A DNA stretch of 64,000 bases from Rugosimonospora africana (GTDB lineage: Bacteria > Actinomycetota > Actinomycetes > Mycobacteriales > Micromonosporaceae), in NCBI RefSeq assembly GCF_016862975.1, contig NZ_BONZ01000083.1, forward strand, positions 1 through 64,000, given 5' to 3'. The notes beneath the pieces are model-generated. The model saw nothing but the letters and a program-made list of their open reading frames with translations. It did not search any database and was not told the origin of the DNA. The translations under genes and the position numbers were made by a program. Positions 1-8,089 of this stretch are shown here, piece by piece. How positions within the stretch are numbered: position 1 is the stretch's first letter; every line of letters starts with the position of its first letter.

Positions 1-39
1 CGAGCACGCCGCATGGCCACGGTCAGGTCCAATCTTTAG

Positions 40-216
40 CCGAGCAAAAGCGAACTCATCGACCACATCCTGGTCTCCCGCGACCTACGACTACGACTCG
101 CCAGCGTCGACAGCCTCGTCGACGACATCGGCTCCATCACCGCCTCCACCGAAACCCGACGACCCGCAACCGTGCCAGACCACGCCCCGGTCATCGCACG
201 ATTCACCGCCGTCTAG
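40..216 (+). pseudogene. C-terminal remnant of an endonuclease/exonuclease/phosphatase family protein
   Basis: The frame ending at TAG 214-216 reads IDHILVSRDL, then VDDIGS, then PDHAPVIARF. This is the hallmark C-terminus of the endonuclease/exonuclease/phosphatase (DNase I-like) fold, where the DHAP segment carries catalytic Asp and His. An in-frame TAG at 37-39 lies immediately upstream and no start codon with a ribosome binding site follows it, so what is visible is a fragment of about 58 codons. Either the gene is broken by that nonsense codon or only its tail was left by a rearrangement. The body would lie left of the window. It sits among other decayed genes. Confidence 0.65.
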
Positions 217-266
217 CCACCCAACGAAGGGACTGTCGACTTGTTGGCGTTACCAACTATGCGCGG

Positions 267-911
267 CTAATGACGGGTGAACGTGACGTGGGTGACGCCG
301 CTGGAAGAGCTCACCGACTCGATGATGAAGCTCTCTTCCAGGCCCTCCAGGCCGTCCCAGAGGGACTCGCCGCGGCCGAGGATGATCGGCACGACCACGA
401 CGTGCATGTGGTCGATCAGGCCGGCGGCGAGGAACTGGCGGACGGTGGCCGGGCCGCCGCCGATGCGGACGTCGAGGCCACCGGCGGCCTCCTTGGCCGC
501 CGCAAGCGCCTCTGCCGGGCTAGCGTCGATGAAGTGGAAGGTGGTGCCGCCCTTCATCTCGATCGAGGGCCTGACGTGATGGGTGAGCACGAACACGGGG
601 GTACGGAACGGCGGCTCCTCGCCCCACCAGCCCTTCCACTCCTCGTCGGTCCACGGCCCGCGCTGAGGGCCGAACTTGTTGCGCCCCATGATCTCCGCGC
701 CGATGCCCGGCCCCCAGTTGCTCGCGAAGGCGTCGTCGATGCCGACGCTCCCGCCTTCCTGGCCTGTCATGACGTGGAATGAGCGGGTGCCCGTGAACCA
801 CTGCACCAGCCGCTGGCCGGCATGCCCGAAGGGCGCCTCCTGGCTCTGGTCGGCGCCGGCGCTGAAGCCGTCTAGCGAGACGGAGAAATTGTGAACGCGA
901 ACACGTGACAT
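267..911 (-). CDS. Dihydrofolate reductase family (RibD C-terminal domain) protein
   Basis: A 214-residue protein of the RibD_C/DHFR-like fold, a family of NADPH-dependent reductases that often have no assigned substrate. It opens with SRVRVHNFSVSLDGFSAG, the usual first strand and SLDGF loop. It continues with MGRNKFGP, FVLTHH and a Gly-rich cofactor segment RIGGGPATVRQFL, and ends with VVVPIILGRGE. The start is set at the ATG preceded by AGAGG about ten bases upstream; an ATG 36 bases further out lacks such a site. It stands alone, facing the left edge. The family call is firm, the physiological role unknown, and nothing links it to the biosynthetic genes. Confidence 0.85.
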   Translation of the reverse strand: MSRVRVHNFSVSLDGFSAGADQSQEAPFGHAGQRLVQWFTGTRSFHVMTGQEGGSVGIDDAFASNWGPGIGAEIMGRNKFGPQRGPWTDEEWKGWWGEEPPFRTPVFVLTHHVRPSIEMKGGTTFHFIDASPAEALAAAKEAAGGLDVRIGGGPATVRQFLAAGLIDHMHVVVVPIILGRGESLWDGLEGLEESFIIESVSSSSGVTHVTFTRH

Positions 912-949
912 GACGGGTAGACCTCTCTGGTCGAAAGCTGAGTTCATCG

Positions 950-1750
950 GTCCTCATGGTGTGGTCGTAGCCAGGATCGCTTTCTCGACACCATCGGGCG
1001 ACGACTTTGACGTTCTTGTGCCACCACCGACCGGCATCGGTCAGTGAACGACGGACGGTGTCGACCCGGTGGCCGTGCCGGTCAGCGTCACGCCAGTCTC
1101 GCCGGCCGCTACCGGGATCCGCGGCTTCGAGGGCGTCAGCGAGCCGGTCCTGGACTGCCGCGATGAAGGGGCTCCCGGCGTACACACTGCTCAGGTCGTC
1201 GAACTTCGACTCGAACAGCATCCGATCCGGCGCGAGTACCTCGTGATAGTGCTCAACCCAAACCGGCTCAACATCCATACGCCGATTCTGCTGGCCAAAG
1301 CCTTGCACCGGCCAACAGCCGAACCAACCCCCGTGTATCGCCACCCGGTCGCCCCGCTGCGTGTCGCGCTTGCGACCAGAAACTCCACCGATCGGCGTCT
1401 GCTCCATTACCGTCGGTGGGTAGCCCGATCGAGGTCAGGTGGTCCGCTATGCCCGCGCGTCCTGGCCGGTGGTGAATGGACTAGCCACTCACCACGCCGG
1501 CCAATTCACGCCGAGCCCGATACCGCACCTGTAGGCCGCAACGAGACGGCCATCCGGGCGTACCCCGTCGGCAATGCCACGCGGGGGGTTCGAGAAGCGG
1601 TTGACGGGTGACGGGCGCCACCTCGAGCTCGCCGGCCAGGTGGGTGCCAGAATCACCGGGCCGGAGGCAGATGATCCCCGCCGGAGTTCACCGATGTGGA
1701 CCCGGCGCGAGAGGATAGGGACGCCGGTGACGGGTCGAGTGGAGGCAGTC
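950..1750. other. About 800 bp without a confidently assigned gene
   Basis: No reading frame here has a good start, a ribosome binding site and recognisable protein similarity. The most protein-like stretch is on the - strand at about 975-1278, with short runs such as FESKFDDL and SPFIAAVQDRL. That frame then continues without a stop deep into the DHFR-like gene in a different phase, which a real gene would not be expected to do. It may be a remnant that lost its own stop by a frameshift. Otherwise the region looks like decayed intergenic DNA. Confidence 0.4.
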
Positions 1751-1751
1751 A

Positions 1752-1970
1752 ATGCAGCGACAGCGTTTCACCGTGGCGCTGATCCTCGCCCTGCTGTGGG
1801 GCGTCGTTTTCACCGTGGGGTATCACCTCATCGAAGGGGGATCGTGGCGGGTCTTCTTGGTCTGGATCCCCATCGGGCTGATCTTCATGACCCCGGCGTA
1901 CTACCTCGGCCACGCCGACCGCAGAGCACGAAAGTGCCTGGCCTGGGCCTTCCGTACGCTGCACAGGTAG
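1752..1970 (+). CDS. Small two-helix membrane protein
   Basis: A 72-residue ORF with GGAGG seven bases before the ATG. Residues about 6-26 (VALILALLWGVVFTVGYHLI) and 34-53 (VFLVWIPIGLIFMTPAYYL) are hydrophobic enough to span a membrane twice, and the C-terminal 20 residues are rich in Arg and Lys, predicting a cytoplasmic tail. No enzymatic motif is visible. It resembles the many small hypothetical membrane proteins of actinomycetes. The good ribosome binding site and the hydrophobicity pattern are the reasons for calling it real. Confidence 0.65.
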   Translation: MQRQRFTVALILALLWGVVFTVGYHLIEGGSWRVFLVWIPIGLIFMTPAYYLGHADRRARKCLAWAFRTLHR

Positions 1971-2017
1971 CCACGAACAGATCGACACCCGTCACATAGA
2001 GCGTCGCAGACGCCTCC

Positions 2018-2314
2018 CTAGGCGCAATCCCGGCACAGGCGTCTGCCGGCGGACTGGACCGCGAGTTGGCTTCGGTGGTGGACGAGAAAGCAGCTGTCGC
2101 AGCGGAACTCGTCGGCCCGCATGGGCACCACGGATACCGTGAGCTCCTCGTCGGACAGATCCGCTCCCGGTAGCTCGAAGTCCTCGCCCTCGGGCTCGTC
2201 GAGGTCCGCTGTAGGAGACTGGGTTGCCGTCCGGCGCGCCTTGAGTTCTTCCAGGCTGTCGTCCTCGAGTTCGACGGCGGGGCGTCGTGGAGCGTCATAG
2301 TCAGTGATAGCCAT
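2018..2314 (-). CDS. DUF4193 domain protein
   Basis: A 98-residue acidic protein that matches the DUF4193 family of actinobacteria. The N-terminus has TDYDAPRR followed by EDDSLEELKARR, the centre has FELPGADLSDEEL, and the C-terminus is a zinc-finger-like FRCDSCFLVHHRSQL...CRDCA with two CxxC pairs. These Cys pairs probably bind a metal. Members are usually single-copy and of unknown function. The start is the ATG of MAITDYD, with GGAAGG roughly 12 bases upstream; longer in-frame extensions have no family similarity. The gene is a useful marker that this DNA comes from an actinobacterium. Confidence 0.88.
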   Translation of the reverse strand: MAITDYDAPRRPAVELEDDSLEELKARRTATQSPTADLDEPEGEDFELPGADLSDEELTVSVVPMRADEFRCDSCFLVHHRSQLAVQSAGRRLCRDCA

Positions 2315-2368
2315 CGTGGCATCATCCTTCCCACGTGCTGTAACGTCCCCACAACGCCAGCCACCGTC

Positions 2369-2674
2369 GTGATGTTCCCGAACCTGAGGCCGGATTTGCC
2401 GCGGCCTACCGGCCGGCCTGGACCCACACACCGTCACTGTCACGGTCAACGACACCCATGGGAGCAGATCACAGGGCTCGAGGCCGACAACGCCGCCCTA
2501 CGCGAACGTCTCGCCGACCGCGACACCACGATCGCCGAACTCACGGCGTTCCGCACCGCAGCGGTCTCCCAACTGGCTGTCCAGCACGATGAGATCCTGC
2601 GGCTACGCCAGCAGATCGCCGGCCGTGCCAACATCCGCATCCTGTACCCCAAGCCCGACAACAGCCATCCCTGA
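2369..2674 (+). CDS. Small coiled-coil ORF, possible fragment
   Basis: The region after about residue 30 has a clear heptad-like pattern (ITGLEADNAALRERLADRD, IAELTAF, QHDEILRLRQQI), predicting one long coiled-coil helix, followed by a short tail ILYPKPDNSHP. Similar short helical proteins accompany integrases or transposases in actinomycetes, but no such partner is present here. The first 30 residues look non-natural (Pro/Arg/His rich) and no ribosome binding site is evident, so the true start is unclear and the ORF may be the tail of a broken gene. The coding character of the second half is supported; the boundaries are not. Confidence 0.4.
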   Translation: MMFPNLRPDLPRPTGRPGPTHRHCHGQRHPWEQITGLEADNAALRERLADRDTTIAELTAFRTAAVSQLAVQHDEILRLRQQIAGRANIRILYPKPDNSHP

Positions 2675-2833
2675 GTGACCGCGCCGTCATCAGCAACGCA
2701 TCTCGACTACCGCTGGCCGTCCTACCCTCGGAAGCAAGTGGTGAGAAATGGTATACCTTGGTAGCCGTCCTCGGGGGCAGCCGCGCCGACCACGAACCGA
2801 AACTTCCGGTCCGGGAGGTCTTCGGCTGCGTGC

Positions 2834-3209
2834 TCACAACGGCGATGGGCGGCGACCCGCTTGGCCGTCAGGCTGCCGGCCAGCCGAGCCGCGGTGTTCG
2901 GTGTCTCGGCCGGTGCGGAACTCACGCTGGCCATGGGGCTGCACCATTCCGACATCTACGGTGCGGTCTAGGGCGCCTCGCCGAGGGCAGGGTACCGGCC
3001 ACCCGCCGCGTTGCCCGGCGGGCTTCCGCGTACGTACCTCGTCGCCGGCACGGAGGAACCGTTCTTCCTCAGCAACGCGACCCGGTGGGCGGATGCGTTG
3101 CGCGAGGCGGGTGGGGGACGTTGTCATGGCCGAACGGGTCGGCTCGCGCGGCGACGCCTTCTGGAAACACGAGTTTCCGCGAATGGTGGCGTGGGCGTTC
3201 GGACACTGA
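2834..3209 (+). pseudogene. Alpha/beta hydrolase (esterase) pseudogene
   Basis: Translation in one frame gives AAVFGVSAGAELTLAMGL, a nucleophile-elbow G-x-S-x-G typical of Fes/YieL-like esterases, then SDIYGAV followed by an in-frame TAG at 2969-2971. The same frame resumes with GASPRAGYRP, LPRTYLVAGTEEPFFL and NATRWADALREAGG. At the G run 3110-3117 the reading frame shifts by one base and continues as GDVVMAERVG, DAFWKHEFPRMVAWAFGH, ending at TGA 3207-3209. The order and content match the C-terminal half of such an esterase. One nonsense codon and one frameshift make it a pseudogene. The N-terminal half is not recognisable. Confidence 0.75.
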
Positions 3210-3446
3210 CCTACGCGACACTCTCTTCGGCCAAAGCCGAGAGCGGTCGGCTATGTCCCGGAGGCCATGTACGCGGGCGGGATGTAGTTGGGGTGCCGGT
3301 CGAGGTTCTCGCGGGGGCGTGGTGGTGGACACGTGATGACGGGGGATGACCTTCCGTCTCGCTGACCACGTCGCCGTGCGATGGGTGCGGTCGGCCAGTG
3401 TCTCGGCCTCGTGACCGGGAATCCGTTGTTGCTATACCGGTTGGGT

Positions 3447-4847
3447 TCAGTCCGTCAACGAGCGGTCGAGTACGTGCTTGGTCCGGTTGCGTAGAGCGTC
3501 GAGTTCGGTGGAGTTGCCTCTCACCTCGGTGATGAGCTCGACGGCGGCCAGCAGGTACTCAAGGGCGATGATGTGCTCGTCGAAGGGAGCGTCGACCTCG
3601 AACCGGTCGAGCAGAACCGCGAAGTCGGCCAGTACGGCCTCGGCGCGGGTGGCGGCCCGGCCGGGATCGCCGTTTCGCTGGACGCAGCGGGCTGAGTCGA
3701 TCATCGCTCGTCCGACGAAGGCGTGGCATTGGCCCAGCAGGCGGGTGACGATGCGTCCCACCAGTGCGAGGCCACGCTCCTCGAGTTCCGGGTCGGGCTG
3801 GACAGCGAACTTCGCGGTGACCTGGCGAGCAGCTGCGGCGAGGGCAACACCGTCGACCCACTCCTGGGAACCCTCCGCGGCGCAAGGCTGCTGCCCCAAC
3901 CGGGCGATGCACGCTTCGGCGGCGACCGACAGTGACGTCGCTGCTTCCAGGAGGAGGTGAAAGCGCGTCCGATCCGGCTCCTGGGACGCGACTGCCACGC
4001 GTGCGACCTCGAGCGCTACGGCGACGTCTTCGGTGCCGTGCGTGGGCTGGCCACGCCTCGCACGCTCCAGCAGAGCCTGCGCCGACGCCTGCTGCTCCGG
4101 CAATAACCCAGGAGCGTCATCGCCGACGGGCAGTCCGAGTTCGAGCCGGTAGGAGGTCCACGCCAACGGGTCTTTGACCGCGTCCGGCTCGTTGGCAGGG
4201 TTGCCGGACGCGGCACGAACGATTCCACCCCCGACACGGTCCATCGCCAGCCGTGCATCATCGAACGGCAGCGCGAACCGCTCGGTCAGGACGGCAAGTA
4301 CATCGCGACGGCGCGTCCCCTCCTCGTCGGCCGCCCGCAGATACTCGACAAGAGCGCGTACCGAGGTTCCGTGAGCGAGGCGCAGACTCAGGTCGTCCGT
4401 CCACTCCATGGCACGAGGATGCCCGTCCCAACCTCGAACCACAAACGAGCCCGTCAGCTGCTCCGCGACCCGGCGTGCCGCCTTCTCGCCCGCCCGCTGT
4501 CGGATCAGGCCCTCCTTGGCCACGCCACGGACGGTGGCGATAACCCTCCCGCCGTCTTCCGACAGCGTCACCGTGACGACGGCAGGGTTCAGGGCCATGA
4601 CACCGCTGCCGATCATGGCCTGCAACTCGGTGGTCCGGGTACCCAGGGCGTCCAAGGTCCGGGCGACCAGGTCGGTGGCCGTCGGTAACGGCGGCCGCAG
4701 TTCCACGGTGGTCTCGAAGATGTCGGCTCGCATCCACCTGGCCGCCCGGCGAGCGCCTCGCCCAGCGCCCCGGTTCACTCTGCCGCCCAGAATGCCGAGC
4801 CCGGCGACCAGTAGGTCACTCTCCTCTGTGGTCAGCTCCACGGCCAT
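3447..4847 (-). CDS. Hypothetical protein, 466 residues
   Basis: A long ORF with strongly coding third-position bias and no recognised domain. It is mostly Ala/Leu/Glu/Arg-rich helix with no signal peptide or membrane segment. The N-terminus (MAVELTTEESDLLVAGLG) is followed by an Arg-rich patch (GAGRGARRAARW). The second half, from about residue 230, looks like repeated helical hairpins (LLPEQQASAQALLERARR, ALEVARVAVASQEPDRT), perhaps a TPR-like or all-helical scaffold. No catalytic motif could be named. It is flanked by two hydrolase pseudogenes, so the neighbourhood gives no functional hint. It may be a regulator or bacterial conflict-related protein, but that is only a guess. Confidence 0.7.
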   Translation of the reverse strand: MAVELTTEESDLLVAGLGILGGRVNRGAGRGARRAARWMRADIFETTVELRPPLPTATDLVARTLDALGTRTTELQAMIGSGVMALNPAVVTVTLSEDGGRVIATVRGVAKEGLIRQRAGEKAARRVAEQLTGSFVVRGWDGHPRAMEWTDDLSLRLAHGTSVRALVEYLRAADEEGTRRRDVLAVLTERFALPFDDARLAMDRVGGGIVRAASGNPANEPDAVKDPLAWTSYRLELGLPVGDDAPGLLPEQQASAQALLERARRGQPTHGTEDVAVALEVARVAVASQEPDRTRFHLLLEAATSLSVAAEACIARLGQQPCAAEGSQEWVDGVALAAAARQVTAKFAVQPDPELEERGLALVGRIVTRLLGQCHAFVGRAMIDSARCVQRNGDPGRAATRAEAVLADFAVLLDRFEVDAPFDEHIIALEYLLAAVELITEVRGNSTELDALRNRTKHVLDRSLTD

Positions 4848-5067
4848 AGTGGATCATGGTCGGCGCCCGGTGACAATCTCTGGATTCCGAGCTTTCGCGG
4901 ATGCCTCCGACCGGTCGCATCGCTGATGCGACGATGTAGAGACCGCCAGACTCGCCACATCTCCCACCGAAGCGACAAGCGCTCTCAGCGGCATCCGCTC
5001 ATCGGCAGATGAGAAAGCTTGTTCGCATGGTGGTCTCGCCGGGCTTCCATTCTGCGATTGAGATGGT

Positions 5068-5585
5068 TCACCCGATCGGGCGTCCCTTGGTGGGAACGGC
5101 GGTCACGGCGTCCGGGCCGACGAGTTGATGTGACTGCCTGCCAGGAATCTGGTCGACGTCCGAGCCACGCTTGCGCGCGTTCTGTGCCATGCGCTCGTAC
5201 GGTAGCCCGAACAGCAGGTACCCGCAGGGCCGGTTGTCCGGGAGGCCAGCCGCGCGTCGACGAACACGCATCCGGCGACCGGACGCCGGGACGCGTGCAC
5301 GACAACGGGATGAACACGCGCGCGTTGCTGTGTGCGACCAGCACGACCGGCCGGTGCGGCGGTAGCTGCGAGACAGCGTCGTCGATGCCGGGAACCACGC
5401 GCGGCCAGAACTGCGGGTCGTCCGTGTCGGTGACGTGCACCAGCGAAGGCGCAACCGCCGCCGCACCCAGTTCCGCAGCCTGGCCGTCACCGGAGCTCAG
5501 GTCCGAGGACGCAGCAACGTGCTGTGCACGAGTACGAACGCCGGTTCCACCGGTTCATCATCCACGACGTCGCGACGAGGGCCGG
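5068..5585 (-). pseudogene. Alpha/beta hydrolase pseudogene
   Basis: Fragments of one alpha/beta hydrolase are scattered over three - strand frames. In order they are FVLVHSTLL, a TGA at 5497-5499 sitting where a Trp is expected before APVTARLRNW, then in a second frame VAPSLVHVTDTD, FWPRVVPGIDDAV and VVLVAHSNARVFIPL (nucleophile region of the elbow), then VAGCVFVDARL in a third frame, and finally GYLLFGLPYERMAQNA, RGSDVDQIPGRQSHQLVGPDAV (C-terminal part). At least two frameshifts plus the nonsense codon make translation of a whole enzyme impossible. It is the second decayed hydrolase of the left flank. Confidence 0.75.
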
Positions 5586-5780
5586 CATTGACATCAATCT
5601 CGATCGTCGCGAGAATGATCTCTCAACCGGGTGGGCGGCGCATCAGGCCACCACCCCGGCAACTGGACGAAGCGCCCGACCTGTCGGTGAGTGGTAGCCG
5701 GCCACACACCAGGGCAGAAATGGCTGCGAGTCAAGCGATTTGGCACGCGAGCCGAGGGCGCGCACGAGGGGGCGTCTTAC

Positions 5781-6899
5781 GTGTCTGCGGTACCGGCGAA
5801 TGCTGTGTTGGCCGACTTTCTCACGCTCGCCGACGACAGCGCGGTGGCCATCCTTCCCCATGCCCTGCGGATCGCCGCGAAGCTGGGGATCGCGGAGCGG
5901 TTGGCCGAGCGGGCGGTATCCGTCAAGGAACTCGCCGTCGCGGTGGACTGCCATCCAGACGCGCTGAACCGCCTCATGCGCGCACTGGCATCGGTGGGGC
6001 TGTTCCGGCAGACCGAGGCTGGTGGTTACGAGCTGACGGACGTGGGCCAGCGGCTGCGTCCCGGCGCGCCCGACACCGTCCACGCCACGATCGTCAATCC
6101 CGACTCGCAGCGGGCATGGCTCTCGGCGACACACACGCTACGGACCGGCGAGCCGGTGTTCGGCACCGGTCGACCCGGCGGCGAGGTCAGCGGGTCCGGC
6201 GAACGGCGTGATGCTCCGGCGAGCGACGGGCAGGTTCCCGACGCCTACGGCGAATTCTTCGGCCACATGGATCGCAACCCACGGACCAACCGCGCGTTCC
6301 TTCAGAGGATGCGGGAGCGTGCCGCGAGGCTGTACCCCACGCTGGTGTCGGTGGTGGACTGGAGCGCCTCGCGGGTTGTCATGGACATCGGCGGCGGCGA
6401 CGGCTACCTGCTCGATCGTGTGCTGCGGGAGGTGCCTCACCTCCACGGCGTCCTCTTCGACCGTCCGGCCGCCATCGAGATCGCCAGCACCGACCGGGCG
6501 GGCGACTCCGCCGACGACCTGTCTGCGCGGCGCGCATTGTGTGCGGGCGATTTCTTCGCCGCCATCCGGGGCGGGTCGGACACCCACCTGATGTGCAGCG
6601 TGCTGCACGACTGGAGCGACGAGCAGGCGGCGGTCATCCTGTCCAACAGCCGCCGCGCGCTCGCGTCCGGTGGTCGCCTGCTGATCGTCGAGATGGTCGT
6701 GCCGGAGGGCGATGGTTGGCACCCGAGCAAGTGGAGCGACCTCGGGATGATGGTGCTCACCGGCGGGCGCGAACGCACCGAGGCAGATTTCGCGAGGCTG
6801 CTCGAGCTGTCGGGGTACGCGCTGCGGTCGATCCAGCCCGTGCCGGAGTCTTCCTTTCATCTCTTGACGGCGGTGCCCCTTGCCGGGGTTGGTTCCTGA
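5781..6899 (+). CDS. SAM-dependent O-methyltransferase (acetylserotonin OMT-like)
   Basis: A 372-residue class I methyltransferase of the small-molecule O-methyltransferase family. An N-terminal winged-helix dimerisation domain (about 1-100, including LGIAERLAERAVSVKELA and LNRLMRALASVGLF) precedes the Rossmann domain, where the SAM motif DIGGGDGYLL lies near residue 204. The catalytic His is expected in CSVLHDWSDEQ near residue 276. The start is the GTG with GAGGGGG about eight bases upstream; the ORF stays open further back without similarity. It is followed 90 bases downstream by hydroxymandelate synthase on the same strand. Methylation of a phenolic hydroxyl, for example on a hydroxyphenylglycine unit or a precursor, is a reasonable inference. 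Confidence 0.88.
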   Translation: MSAVPANAVLADFLTLADDSAVAILPHALRIAAKLGIAERLAERAVSVKELAVAVDCHPDALNRLMRALASVGLFRQTEAGGYELTDVGQRLRPGAPDTVHATIVNPDSQRAWLSATHTLRTGEPVFGTGRPGGEVSGSGERRDAPASDGQVPDAYGEFFGHMDRNPRTNRAFLQRMRERAARLYPTLVSVVDWSASRVVMDIGGGDGYLLDRVLREVPHLHGVLFDRPAAIEIASTDRAGDSADDLSARRALCAGDFFAAIRGGSDTHLMCSVLHDWSDEQAAVILSNSRRALASGGRLLIVEMVVPEGDGWHPSKWSDLGMMVLTGGRERTEADFARLLELSGYALRSIQPVPESSFHLLTAVPLAGVGS

Positions 6900-6989
6900 G
6901 CGACGGGCCGGGGCCGCGGGGCGGTGTCCGGGACGGCAGGGGCGAGTGACTCCGCCGGCGGCGGGGCGATGACGAGCGGGAAGGACGCT

Positions 6990-8069
6990 GTGACACGCAC
7001 GGGCGCTGGAGACCTGACCGACGTAGGTGTCAATCACATCGAGTTCTACGTGGCGGACATTCCGTCGCGGCTGACCGAACTGACCGACGGCTTCGGGTTC
7101 CGGGTGGCCGGCGAGACCACTGGCCGTGTCTCGGGGGCCTACCGGTCCGTCGCGGTTCGCCGGGGGGATGTCGTGCTGGTCCTCACGCAGGGACTCGATG
7201 ACGAGCATCCCGCCTCCGGACATGTCGCCGTTCACGGCGACGGAGTCGGCAACATCGCCTTCCGTACGCCCGATCTCCACCGGACGTACGAGCGTGCCGT
7301 GGCGGCGGGTGCCCGTCCGCTGCGACCGCCGGTGCCGGCGGAGGCCGGCCGCGAGGCGCAGGTGAGCGGATTCGGCGACGTCACCCACACCTTGGTGGAG
7401 GGTGACGCGGGCGAAGACCTCCGGGTGCCCGGGTTCGGTCGGCTGGACGGCGTGCCGCCGTCCGGGGCGTCCGACTCCGTCGACCACCTCGCGATCTGCC
7501 TGGAGCCCGGGCGGCTGGACGCGACCGCGCGGTTCTACGAACAGTCCTTCGGCTTTCGTACGATCTTCGTCGAGCGGATCGTGGTTGGCAGCCAGGCGAT
7601 GAACTCCAAGGCGGTGCAGAGCGCGTCCGGATCCGTGACGTTCACGCTCATCGAGCCCGATCCCGACGCCCAGGAACTGGGCCAGATCGACGACTTCCTC
7701 AAGGACAACGCCGGGCCGGGTGTGCAGCACGTCGCGCTGGGCACGGACGACATCGTGCGCAGGGTCACCGAGATCGCCGACGGCGGCATCGGATTCCTGA
7801 ACCCGCCCGCGGCGTACTACCGGCTGCTCGCCAGCCGCGCCACGCCAGCCCGCCACACGCTGGAGGAGTTGAGCGCCCTGGGCATCCTCCTCGACGAGGA
7901 CCACGACGGTCAGCTGTACCAGATCTTCACGCGCTCCACCTATCCGCGCCGGACCCTCTTCTTCGAGATCATCGAACGGTTCCGGGCGCGCTCCTTCGGC
8001 AGCGGCAACATCCACGCGCTGTATGAGGCGGTCGAGGCGGAACGAGTGGTCTCCCGCGCCGAGGGGTGA
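6990..8069 (+). CDS. hmaS: 4-Hydroxymandelate synthase (HPPD-like, HmaS)
   Basis: A non-haem Fe(II) dioxygenase of the 4-hydroxyphenylpyruvate dioxygenase fold, 359 residues, with two vicinal-oxygen-chelate halves. Metal ligands are visible as His in VDHLAICL (about residue 166), His in VQHVALG (about 247) and Glu in LFFEIIER (about 324). The C-terminal helix SFGSGNIHALYEAVE is that of the family. HmaS and HPPD are hard to separate by eye. The HmaS call rests on the adjacent hydroxymandelate oxidase and HpgT genes, which together convert 4-hydroxyphenylpyruvate to 4-hydroxyphenylglycine. The GTG start follows GGAAGGA by about five bases; an ATG 21 bases upstream is an alternative. It converges on hpgT, 20 bases away. 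Confidence 0.9.
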   Translation: MTRTGAGDLTDVGVNHIEFYVADIPSRLTELTDGFGFRVAGETTGRVSGAYRSVAVRRGDVVLVLTQGLDDEHPASGHVAVHGDGVGNIAFRTPDLHRTYERAVAAGARPLRPPVPAEAGREAQVSGFGDVTHTLVEGDAGEDLRVPGFGRLDGVPPSGASDSVDHLAICLEPGRLDATARFYEQSFGFRTIFVERIVVGSQAMNSKAVQSASGSVTFTLIEPDPDAQELGQIDDFLKDNAGPGVQHVALGTDDIVRRVTEIADGGIGFLNPPAAYYRLLASRATPARHTLEELSALGILLDEDHDGQLYQIFTRSTYPRRTLFFEIIERFRARSFGSGNIHALYEAVEAERVVSRAEG

Positions 8070-8089
8070 GGACGGGTTCGGTTCGCCAA

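Noticed and set aside
520-1278. A - strand frame with some protein-like stretches
   Set aside because: It overlaps the DHFR-like gene by about 390 bases in another phase and has no family. It was kept only as a note on the region, not as a gene.
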